A DNA stretch of 7,217 nucleotides from Campylobacteraceae bacterium (lineage in GTDB: Bacteria > Campylobacterota > Campylobacteria > Campylobacterales > JALSKU01): positions 1-7,217 of the forward strand of contig WFMT01000301.1 in NCBI GenBank assembly GCA_015488975.1, in the 5' to 3' direction. The notes beneath the pieces are model-generated. The model worked only from the letters and a program-made list of their open reading frames with translations. It ran no database searches and was not told the origin of the DNA. Shown here piece by piece: positions 1 to 5,287 of this stretch (within the stretch, counting starts at the first letter, position 1; each line of letters opens with the position of its first letter). The position numbers and the translations under genes are program-made.

Positions 1-188
1 AAAATTTTGTATATCCTCAACTTAGAGAAAATCCATTTTATGGTTCAAATATAAAAAAGCTAAAAGATAATTTAGAAGGCTATTATAGATATAGAATAGG
101 AAACTATAGACTCTTTTATCTTATCGAAGACGATAAACTCATTGTGGCTATTGTAGATTTTAGACATCAACAAAAAGCTTATGATTGA
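1..188 (+). CDS. RelE/ParE-family toxin, C-terminal part (5' end outside window)
   Basis: The frame starting at base 3 is open from the window edge to TGA at 186-188 and gives 61 visible residues. These resemble the C-terminal two thirds of a RelE/ParE toxin, a family of about 85-95 residues. Typical signs are the KLKDNLEGYYRYRIGNYRLFY block, which forms the central strands with conserved Arg and Tyr, an acidic turn (IEDD), a hydrophobic strand (LIVAIVD) and the closing FRHQQKAYD, equivalent to the usual H-R/K-x-x-Y end. Family members are either ribosome-dependent mRNA endonucleases (RelE) or gyrase poisons (ParE). The visible part does not decide between them. The partner antitoxin should lie just upstream, outside the window. 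A structured palindromic element begins directly after the stop codon. Confidence 0.8.
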   Translation, partial: NFVYPQLRENPFYGSNIKKLKDNLEGYYRYRIGNYRLFYLIEDDKLIVAIVDFRHQQKAYD

Positions 189-257
189 ACACATAATAAA
201 ACAGAGTAGCCGATAAATTACCTATCGGCAATTTATCGGCTATCTTCAGCGTTATAG
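189..257 (+). repeat. Structured palindromic element 1 (attC-like candidate) after the RelE/ParE toxin
   Basis: The element starts in the base after the toxin stop with ACACATAATAAAACA (189-203) and ends near TCAGCGTTATA (246-256). Inside is a perfect 13-bp inverted repeat, TAGCCGATAAATT (207-219) against AATTTATCGGCTA (230-242), with a 10-nt loop. Outside the arms, ATAA on the left faces TTAT on the right after a mismatched stretch. No T-run follows, so a simple intrinsic terminator is unlikely. Both edge blocks recur in the element at 980-1114, whose arms are unrelated. Length (about 68 bp), position directly after a stop codon, edges related to ATAAC...GTTAT and a variable palindromic middle fit an integron attC-like recombination site. 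No integrase is in view, so this is inference. A plain mRNA-stabilising hairpin is the alternative. Confidence 0.5.
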
Positions 258-306
258 GTTAATATTTCTAAATCTAAAATTTAAATAAACTCTCAAATTA
301 TTATGG

Positions 307-312
307 TATGAT
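307..312 (+). promoter_or_regulatory. Extended -10 promoter of the antitoxin-toxin pair
   Basis: TATGAT at 307-312 is preceded by TGG (304-306), giving an extended -10 box (TGnTATGAT). Transcription would start near 319, leaving a leader of about 35 nt. No good -35 box is visible, which is common in AT-rich Campylobacterota promoters. This is a sequence-pattern call only. Confidence 0.5.
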
Positions 313-326
313 AAAAGTATGAATTA

Positions 327-341
327 AATATTACTAATATT
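327..341. promoter_or_regulatory. Candidate operator: 15-bp palindrome in the toxin-antitoxin leader
   Basis: AATATTA-C-TAATATT is a perfect 7+1+7 inverted repeat lying between the -10 box and the ribosome binding site. Ribbon-helix-helix antitoxins usually bind short palindromes at their own promoter, so this is a reasonable autorepression site. In such AT-rich DNA a short A/T-only palindrome can arise by chance, which limits confidence. Just downstream, AAGGAG (342-347) is a strong ribosome binding site 7 nt before the ATG at 355. Confidence 0.35.
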
Positions 342-354
342 AAGGAGTTTAATT

Positions 355-645
355 ATGGTAAGAAAAACAGTAGCAATAAGAGATGATTTATTTCATAATT
401 TAGAATTGAATCATATTATTAATCAGTATCAATCATTTTCAGAATTAGTATCAAATGCTTTACAGCTTTTGATAGAAAAACAAAAAAAAGAACAATATAA
501 ATTAGCAATGATAGAAGCTTCAAAGGATGAATTATATATTCAAGATATGAAGGGTATTGAAAATGAATTTCAATACTGTGATTTTCAAGGAAACTTTTCA
601 TCTGAAGATGAAACCGCATTTGCTAGTTTTGAGAATATCAAATGA
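355..645 (+). CDS. Ribbon-helix-helix antitoxin of a MazF/PemK-type pair
   Basis: 96 residues. The N-terminus reads as a ribbon-helix-helix fold: strand VRKTVAIRD (2-10), helix A about 11-26, then an SFSELVSNALQLLIEKQKK helix (27-45). Residues 50-96 are acidic and probably unstructured alone, as expected for the part that wraps the toxin and blocks its RNA-binding groove. It should neutralise the toxin encoded directly downstream and, with it, repress the shared promoter. The start is well set by AAGGAG 7 nt upstream. The stop overlaps the toxin start as ATGA (642-645), so the toxin is probably made by translational coupling, with the antitoxin made first. The family is inferred from the fold pattern and the partner, not from a recognised name. 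Confidence 0.8.
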   Translation: MVRKTVAIRDDLFHNLELNHIINQYQSFSELVSNALQLLIEKQKKEQYKLAMIEASKDELYIQDMKGIENEFQYCDFQGNFSSEDETAFASFENIK

Positions 646-977
646 ATCAATATGATGTATATCTAGCAGATTTAAATCCAACTGTTGGCAGAGAACAATT
701 TGGTAAAAGACCAATTTTAATTATCTCAAATAATTATGAAAATTTACTTGATGTAGTTACAATCATTCCGATAACTTCATTAAAAGATGGAAGAAAAATA
801 TATCCAAATGAATTATTATTAGAAAATGAACTTGAAAAACCGTCAATATTGTTATGTCAACAAATTAGAACAATATCAAAAAGTAGATTAATCAAAAAAC
901 TAACTTCTATTGATAATTATATTACTCAAAAGAAAATAGTAGATATACTTTGTCTAAGATTTGAAGATGTGAGTTAA
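642..977 (+). CDS. MazF/PemK-family mRNA-cleaving toxin
   Basis: 111 residues, the usual length for MazF/PemK/Kid endoribonucleases, which cut single-stranded RNA at short sequences and stop growth when the antitoxin is degraded. The family signature is clear: YDVYLADLNPTVGREQFGKRP (4-24) matches the usual 'dlnPt.GsEq.g.RP' segment, with Arg23 the likely catalytic Arg. LIISNN (26-31) and IIPITS (41-46, with the conserved Thr) follow, then the CQQIRTISKSRL segment (72-83) that corresponds to 'dQirtidk.Rl'. The GTG and ATG codons inside the frame are ignored because the ATGA overlap with the antitoxin sets the start. The gene is AT-rich like its neighbours. A second structured palindrome begins 2 nt after its stop, as after the RelE/ParE gene on the left. 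Cleavage specificity cannot be read from the sequence. Confidence 0.92.
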   Translation: MNQYDVYLADLNPTVGREQFGKRPILIISNNYENLLDVVTIIPITSLKDGRKIYPNELLLENELEKPSILLCQQIRTISKSRLIKKLTSIDNYITQKKIVDILCLRFEDVS

Positions 978-979
978 CC

Positions 980-1114
980 ACACATAACAAAACATTGGAA
1001 GAAAAACAAGTGTAAACTGCGGAAAAACCTATCTTTTAAGTGTCGATTAGATAAACTTAAAAGATAGAATTTACAAGTCATTTCGACCACTTGTTTTTCA
1101 ATTCAGTCATTATA
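980..1114 (+). repeat. Structured palindromic element 2 (attC-like candidate), nested inverted repeats
   Basis: Starts with ACACATAACAAAACA (980-994), a 14/15 match to the start of element 1, and ends near TCAGTCATTATA (1103-1114). It holds two nested perfect inverted repeats. The outer is GAAAAACAAGTG (1001-1012) with CACTTGTTTTTC (1088-1099); the inner is CTATCTTTTAAGT (1029-1041) with ACTTAAAAGATAG (1055-1067). A weaker middle pair is TGTAAA (1011-1016) with TTTACA (1070-1075). The whole could fold into one long interrupted hairpin of about 135 nt, inside the known attC size range. It has no coding potential and fills most of the 172-bp gap between toxin and MFS gene. It could instead be a transcript boundary, but no T-run follows either stem. 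Confidence 0.5.
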
Positions 1115-1116
1115 CT
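1111..1116 (+). promoter_or_regulatory. Possible -10 box for the MFS gene
   Basis: TATACT lies 33 nt before the MFS start codon and overlaps the right end of the palindromic element. No convincing -35 box is present. The ribosome binding site is AAAGGA (1132-1137), about 12 nt before the ATG and slightly far. Read-through from the toxin-antitoxin promoter is also possible. Confidence 0.3.
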
Positions 1117-1149
1117 CTACAAAAACACTACAAAGGAAACTCGTATATT

Positions 1150-2304
1150 ATGATAAAAATCTCGATTATACTTTTTTTCGTAGTTTCAATAATATTTTCA
1201 ACAATATACACGCCTCAAGCAATATTACCAACTTTAGAAAAAGTTTTTCATATTGGTGTTATGGAAACAAATTCTCTACTTTTTGGGATGATTTTTACTT
1301 TAATGATAGTAACACCATTTTACATAATTGTATCAAATCATTGGGAAAAGAAAAAAATTATGCTTTATGCTACATTTTTTCTTTTTGTTGCAGTTGCAAT
1401 ATCAGCAATTGCAACAAATTTTTATGTATTGCTTTTTAGTAGAATTTTACAAGGCATATTTATACCTGGAATAACGGCAATAATGTTATCTTATGTCCAA
1501 GATATATATCCAGAGAAACATAGAGGTTTAGGTATGGGTATTTATATGGCTGCCACAAGTTTTGGAGCTGTTATTGGGCGGTTATTGGCAGGTTGGATAA
1601 CTTTTTTGTATTCTTGGAGAATAGCATTTGCAACATTTGCTGCTCTTTTATTTATTGCATTACTTGGTATGATATATGGTTTGCCGCCAGATAATAAAAA
1701 AATTATTAAGAAAAAAATTATAATGAGAGCAAACATATTAAAGTATGTTTTTAATTTTAAAATTACCTCTATTTTAATAATTCCATCTGTAGTATTTTTT
1801 TCATTTATGGCCATAACAACTTTTGCTACATATCATTTAGCTAAACCACCATTTAATTTATCATCAGGAGAGATAGGGAATTTATTTTTAGTTTTATTAA
1901 TAGGTGTACTTGTCAGTCCTATTGCAGGAAAATATTCGGATAAGATTGGAAGAGTTAAAGTCTTATTTTTCGGTATATCTATTTTGATAATAGGAATACT
2001 TTTTAGCTTGATTCCATCATATATTTTTGTTGTCATAGGAGTTGGTTTGGTTACAATGGGTATGTTTTCAGTACAATCAGTTACACCTACTTATTTAGGG
2101 GATTTAGTGCCTAACGATAGAGCAACTCTTGCAATATTATATCAAACATTTTTTTATTTCGGTGGAGCATTAGGCACTCTAGTACCAGCTCTGATTTGGA
2201 AAAGTTATTATTTTAATGGTGTTGCAATATTTTGCATATCATTGCTTTTAATTGGTATAATGCCTTTAACATATATTATGATTAAGCAAACTAAAACAGT
2301 TTAA
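1150..2304 (+). CDS. MFS transporter, YnfM-like drug/sugar-efflux type
   Basis: 384 residues, almost entirely hydrophobic, with about 12 membrane segments in two halves split by a basic loop (DNKKIIKKKI, 181-190). This is the standard major facilitator layout for a proton-driven inner-membrane exporter. The first half carries IYTPQAILP (19-27), SRILQGIFIPGITA (97-110), RGLGMGIYMAATSFGAVIGR (125-144) and SWRIAF (155-160), which are typical of the YnfM/arabinose-efflux-like branch. The second half has a clean motif A, GKYSDKIGRVK (260-270). The corresponding loop in the first half (VSNHWEKKKIM, 61-71) has lost the Gly and Asp, leaving only the basic end. The substrate cannot be told. It sits immediately right of the second palindromic element, with no such element after it, so it is probably the first gene beyond the cassette-like stretch. 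Operon partners are not evident. Confidence 0.88.
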   Translation: MIKISIILFFVVSIIFSTIYTPQAILPTLEKVFHIGVMETNSLLFGMIFTLMIVTPFYIIVSNHWEKKKIMLYATFFLFVAVAISAIATNFYVLLFSRILQGIFIPGITAIMLSYVQDIYPEKHRGLGMGIYMAATSFGAVIGRLLAGWITFLYSWRIAFATFAALLFIALLGMIYGLPPDNKKIIKKKIIMRANILKYVFNFKITSILIIPSVVFFSFMAITTFATYHLAKPPFNLSSGEIGNLFLVLLIGVLVSPIAGKYSDKIGRVKVLFFGISILIIGILFSLIPSYIFVVIGVGLVTMGMFSVQSVTPTYLGDLVPNDRATLAILYQTFFYFGGALGTLVPALIWKSYYFNGVAIFCISLLLIGIMPLTYIMIKQTKTV

Positions 2305-2339
2305 AAATCAAGAAGAAAATATAATATTAATGAATTAGT

Positions 2340-2586
2340 TTATTCCAGCCCAAAAGTCAAGACAATTTTCAATTTTTTTAATTCCTTTGTAATTTCTTTC
2401 ACTCTACGCTACCTTATGTAATATATTATACTCATAATTCTCATAATTGGTTACATTTTGTTCTTTTGTTATAACTTTTAAATATTTCTTTTTATCATAC
2501 ATCTCAGCTTCGACAAGTAGTGATTTTAAAAGATGAAGATATACTCTTTGGGCGGTTGTTGAAAATGACAACAAATCATTACAAAG
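2340..2586 (-). pseudogene. Frameshifted coding remnant of unknown function
   Basis: No intact gene fills 2305-2627, but the minus strand shows protein-like sequence in two successive frames. The first (2586 down to a TAG at 2404-2406) reads 60 residues, including LLSFSTTAQRVYLHLLKSLL and, further on, VEAEMYDKKKYLKVITKEQ. The second (2408 down to TAA at 2340-2342) reads RRVKEITKELKKLKIVLTFGLE. Together they look like two helical stretches and a charged C-terminal helix, as in a winged-helix or replication-initiator-like C-terminus, but I do not recognise the family. There is no start codon with a ribosome binding site, so the 5' end is also lost. It lies just behind the S24 repressor on the same strand and may have been its operon partner or the remains of an insertion target. 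Confidence 0.4.
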
Positions 2587-2613
2587 TCATATTTGACCAT
2601 GCGGATTAAATAT

Positions 2614-2627
2614 TGCTCAATTGAGCA
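2614..2627. repeat. Perfect 14-bp palindrome abutting the S24 repressor stop codon
   Basis: TGCTCAATTGAGCA is perfectly self-complementary and ends one base before the repressor's TAA (2628-2630). With no loop bases to spare it would make a weak RNA hairpin of about 5 bp, and no strong T-run follows on the minus strand, so it is a poor terminator. A protein-binding palindrome is equally possible: its core TCAATTGA is close to the TCAAATTG core of the boxes in the repressor's own promoter region. Confidence 0.35.
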
Positions 2628-3287
2628 TTACAACTTACTTAATAAGCCTACCGCTTTTCCTACAACTTCAAAAAAACCACTTGGTATATTTTCTACAGGA
2701 TAAGATGGATTGTCAGAGATGATATCGCAGCTTCCGTCAATTTTACACAAAACTCTCTTTATAAAAAGTCCATTTTGTGTTAAGAGTATGTAAATACCTC
2801 CTTTTTGAATATCTTTATTGCTTTTATCTATAAAGACAACATTTCCCTCTTTTAGCGTAGGCTCCATTGATTCGCCTATAACATTAATAGCTTCTATATG
2901 TTTTATATTATTTCCGCCTATGTTTAGCTTTTGTATGATTTTTTCATCAATATTTATATATTGGCTGTTTTCATCATAATTTTCCGCTCCTCCTCCGGCA
3001 CTTGCGTAAATATCACTAAAATACCTAATTCTTGCATATTTTTCTGTTTCATCCCTTATGCTGTCTATCACTTGGTCATACAAAAGCCAATTTATCGAAA
3101 TCTTTCTTTTTGCGCAAAAATCAAGTATTTTATCATAAGGCACTCTTCCTCTTTTTTTCATAGTTGCCAAAGTCAGATGATTTATATCAAGTGATTTTGC
3201 CAAATCCTTATCATAAATCTTTTTGCCATTTATTTCATTTGACAATATATCTTTCATAGATTCAAATATTTCGATAACAGTTTTCAA
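2628..3287 (-). CDS. CI/LexA-like self-cleaving transcriptional repressor (HTH + S24 peptidase)
   Basis: 219 residues. The N-terminal part (about 1-75) looks like the phage CI-repressor helix-turn-helix family: KDLAKSLDINHLTLATMKKRGRVPYDKIL followed by the ISINWLLYD ending. The C-terminal part (about 105-219) is an S24 (LexA/UmuD) peptidase with nucleophile Ser140 in GESMEPTL, general-base Lys177 in LFIKRVL, and the usual SDNPSYP segment (191-197). A cleavage site is visible as Ala97-Gly98 in YASAGGG. The known mechanism is binding of RecA-ssDNA filaments, self-cleavage between domains and loss of DNA binding. The start is TTG, supported by AAGGAG 5 nt upstream (3293-3298); the next Met (residue 11) lacks this. 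It is divergent from a Y-family polymerase and probably represses both itself and that gene. A phage-remnant repressor is the alternative, but no phage genes surround it. Confidence 0.9.
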   Translation of the reverse strand: MKTVIEIFESMKDILSNEINGKKIYDKDLAKSLDINHLTLATMKKRGRVPYDKILDFCAKRKISINWLLYDQVIDSIRDETEKYARIRYFSDIYASAGGGAENYDENSQYINIDEKIIQKLNIGGNNIKHIEAINVIGESMEPTLKEGNVVFIDKSNKDIQKGGIYILLTQNGLFIKRVLCKIDGSCDIISDNPSYPVENIPSGFFEVVGKAVGLLSKL

Positions 3288-3303
3288 AATAACTCCTTAT
3301 TTA

Positions 3304-3361
3304 TATGTCAGTTTGAAATATAATTATACCATAATTTTAAAAAATAGTACAATTTGACATA
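3304..3361. promoter_or_regulatory. Divergent control region: two inverted 12-bp operator candidates
   Basis: TATGTCAGTTTG (3304-3315) and CAATTTGACATA (3350-3361) are inverted copies matching at 10 of 12 positions, with centres 46 bp apart. They sit around a minus-strand extended -10 promoter: one box covers its -35 region, the other lies at its likely transcription start. The right box also lies just upstream of the ribosome binding site of the + strand ORF. Each box holds a small CAA/TTG-type dyad, so each could take a repressor dimer. The S24 repressor encoded 17 bp to the left is the obvious candidate ligand. That assignment is inference. Confidence 0.55.
3323..3352 (-). promoter_or_regulatory. 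Promoter of the S24 repressor gene
   Basis: On the minus strand there is TATAAT (plus-strand 3323-3328) preceded by TGG, and TTGTAC as a -35-like box (3347-3352) with 18-bp spacing. Transcription would start near 3316, about 29 nt before the TTG codon. On the plus strand, TATAAT (3319-3324) and TACAAT (3348-3353) are possible -10 boxes for the polymerase operon, but neither has a clear -35 and I cannot choose between them. Confidence 0.55.
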
Positions 3362-3378
3362 AATTTAAAGGAAGAAAC

Positions 3379-3459
3379 ATGATAATACTAAATATAATAG
3401 ATAGGTTTTTAGATATTTTAGTAAAACAATTTTCAAAAATTGGAGATTTGGTTTTTTAA
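3379..3459 (+). CDS. 26-residue ORF overlapping the polymerase start
   Basis: ATG at 3379, preceded by AAAGGAAG (3367-3374) at good spacing, opens a 26-codon frame ending in TAA at 3457-3459. Its last A is the first A of the polymerase ATG (TAATG). The peptide starts MIILNIIDRFLDILVKQF and ends SKIGDLVF: a likely amphipathic helix, with no family that I know. The polymerase has only a distant GGAG (3442-3445, 13 nt before its ATG), so ribosomes finishing this ORF probably restart there. It may be a pure coupling device that holds down polymerase synthesis, or a small partner protein of the polymerase. The start, ribosome binding site and overlap support translation; function is unknown. Confidence 0.5.
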   Translation: MIILNIIDRFLDILVKQFSKIGDLVF

Positions 3460-4724
3460 TGATCTTACATCTTGATCTTGACTCTTTTTTTGTTTCTGCC
3501 GAGAGAACAAAAGATAAAAGACTTTTACACAAAGAAGTCGCAGTCGGTGGACGAAGTGATCAGATAATCTTTGCAAAAAATAAGCCAAATAAAAAAGTGA
3601 TAATAGCAAATAGCGGTGCTTTTGTACCACCTGTCTTTTTTTCAAAAAAAGAGCATGACAAAAGCTCATATTTTAAAGATAAAGAGAAAATAAGAGGCAT
3701 TATAACAACAGCTAGCTATGAAGCGAGAGGCTATGGGCTTAAAACAGGAATGAGTATAAAAGAAGCTATCTCTCTTTGTCCGAAACTCATAGTTTTACCA
3801 CCAAATCATTTACTTTACCATACACTTTCTTTTAAACTTAAACACTTTTTAGAAAAAAAGCTACCGTTGATAGAGCAGTACAGTATAGATGAATTTTTTG
3901 CAGAGACTTCCGGTTGGATCAATGATAAAGATGTATTTGATTTTGCATTAACTTTAAAAAATGATATTAAAGCAAAATTTGATCTTCCCATATCCATAGG
4001 AATTGCCAAAACAAAATGGATTGCAAAGTTAGCTACAAATACGGCAAAGCCTGATGGAGTTAAGATAATTTATCCAAAAGATATATACAACTTTATAAAA
4101 GATATACCAATTAAAGAATTTCCCGGTATCGGAAGGTCTTGGGAGAATAAACTCTCAAGATATAAAAAATCTACTTTGGGAGATGTTTACAGCTCAAAAG
4201 TTTTACTTTACTCTTATGGACGAGAAGGCAAAGAATTATATGATAAAATTTGTGGCAAAGATAATGATCAAATAGAAAAGCAAAAAGATAGAAAGTCCAT
4301 AGGCATATCAAGAACTTTTGATCCTATTTTAGAAAGAAAAGAGATAAAAAGGAGGATTTATATACTCTCAAGACACTTATCGTTTATACTTACAAGAATA
4401 AAGCAAAGACCTACTACTATATTTCTTGGTATAAAATATGAATTTAAAGAAAAATCAAAAAAAAGAAAAACTTTCAATAGAATTTTTACTGAAATTTTTT
4501 TAAAACAAGAGTATATAAAGCTTTTTGATGAGATAGACATCTATAAAAATAGTAAAATCATCAGGCTTTCTATGTCGCTTACAAACTTTAATAGCCATAA
4601 AAACCACATATATTCTGTATTTGATTTTAAAGAAGATTGCATACAAAATAACTTGTATGCAAAAATAGGAAAATTAAGAGAAAAATATGGTATCGATATA
4701 ATCAAACATGGGATTGAGTATTAG
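3459..4724 (+). CDS. Y-family (DinB-like) translesion DNA polymerase
   Basis: 421 residues. Catalytic metal ligands are Asp6 and Asp8 in HLDLDSFF and Asp144-Glu145 in YSIDEFF. Phe11 sits at the steric-gate position that excludes ribonucleotides. Further marks are TTASYEARGYGLKTGMS (83-99, finger), PISIGIAKTKWIAKLATNTAKPDG (177-200, palm/thumb), helix-hairpin-helix FPGIGRSWENKL (221-232) and SIGISRTF (280-287), which opens the little-finger domain. YSVFDF (385-390), followed by a helix ending in LREKYG, sits where relatives carry a clamp-binding motif, though QL is lost. The enzyme should copy damaged DNA with low fidelity. Compared with E. coli DinB, about 45 extra residues (roughly 33-79) separate VGGRS from the finger motif. 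It is divergent from the self-cleaving S24 repressor and coupled to the 26-residue ORF. Its stop overlaps the convergent DedA stop (4721-4724). Confidence 0.93.
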   Translation: MILHLDLDSFFVSAERTKDKRLLHKEVAVGGRSDQIIFAKNKPNKKVIIANSGAFVPPVFFSKKEHDKSSYFKDKEKIRGIITTASYEARGYGLKTGMSIKEAISLCPKLIVLPPNHLLYHTLSFKLKHFLEKKLPLIEQYSIDEFFAETSGWINDKDVFDFALTLKNDIKAKFDLPISIGIAKTKWIAKLATNTAKPDGVKIIYPKDIYNFIKDIPIKEFPGIGRSWENKLSRYKKSTLGDVYSSKVLLYSYGREGKELYDKICGKDNDQIEKQKDRKSIGISRTFDPILERKEIKRRIYILSRHLSFILTRIKQRPTTIFLGIKYEFKEKSKKRKTFNRIFTEIFLKQEYIKLFDEIDIYKNSKIIRLSMSLTNFNSHKNHIYSVFDFKEDCIQNNLYAKIGKLREKYGIDIIKHGIEY

Positions 4725-5281
4725 CGTTTTTTTGTTGCTTTTTCCAAATAGTACCATAACCCTCCAAGAAGTACAAAAAGCAAGATAGGCGTAATCCAAA
4801 GGTGATCTTTTAAAAATACAGCCATGCCCAATAGATATTTTCCACTTTTATAACTTCCTATGCCAAACAATAATGCCCAAATTAGCGCTGAGATTAGATT
4901 GTAAATTGTAAACTTTTTAAAATCATACCTGGTCAAACCTATAGTTATAGGAATTAAAGTTTTTATACCATATATAAATTTTTGGATAAATATAATCTTG
5001 TCTCCATATCTTTTCATCATAATAGAGCTAAGAGCCAGTTTTCGCCTGTGCTTTTTTATATATGGCATAACTAAGGCTTTATTGTATCTAGCGATATAAA
5101 AAAGCACGCTATCGCCTATAAAATTTGCGATAAAAGCAACAGTTATGGATATAGTGATATCCATTTTACCGGCATAAGAAAGTATTCCCGCAGCTACAAG
5201 TGCAAAAAATCCACCACCAAAAGAATACAAAAAAAGAATCAAATACCCATAAGTCGATAAAGATGTAAATATATCACTCAA
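4721..5281 (-). CDS. DedA/VTT-family membrane protein
   Basis: 186 residues with hydrophobic and re-entrant segments at about 11-36, 44-64, 95-115, 124-146 and 162-178, matching the DedA (SNARE-associated/VTT) fold. DedA proteins reside in the inner membrane; some flip undecaprenyl phosphate or phosphatidylethanolamine and support envelope homeostasis. Recognisable parts are FIANFIGDSVLFYIARY (50-66, with the conserved GD), then FIQKFIYGIKTLIPITIGLTRYDFKKF (98-124), the counterpart of the usual RFIPG-R-T...AG segment. Both canonical Arg positions in that segment are Lys here and the Pro of FIPG is Tyr, and the N-terminal Glu is missing. I associate this with a Campylobacterota-type subgroup. 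The start is TTG at 5281, supported by AAGG in the end of the SYLF gene, 6 nt beyond that gene's stop. No other start lies before the first membrane segment. Confidence 0.87.
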   Translation of the reverse strand: MSDIFTSLSTYGYLILFLYSFGGGFFALVAAGILSYAGKMDITISITVAFIANFIGDSVLFYIARYNKALVMPYIKKHRRKLALSSIMMKRYGDKIIFIQKFIYGIKTLIPITIGLTRYDFKKFTIYNLISALIWALLFGIGSYKSGKYLLGMAVFLKDHLWITPILLFVLLGGLWYYLEKATKKR

Positions 5282-5287
5282 ATTATA

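Noticed and set aside
419..619. Minus-strand open frame opposite the antitoxin gene
   Set aside because: It lies fully within a well-supported gene, has no ribosome binding site and its composition is that of a reverse shadow.
1029..1067. Inner 13-bp hairpin as an intrinsic terminator of the toxin-antitoxin operon
   Set aside because: The stem is AT-rich with a 13-nt loop and is not followed by a T-run. It is better explained as part of the larger nested palindrome.
1542..2036. Two minus-strand frames opposite the MFS gene
   Set aside because: Both are explained by the AT-rich coding pattern of the transporter on the other strand; no family features.
2628..3287. Prophage repressor as sign of a prophage here
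   Set aside because: No integrase, Cro-like, replication or structural phage genes are in view; the neighbours are a polymerase, a transporter and a gene remnant.
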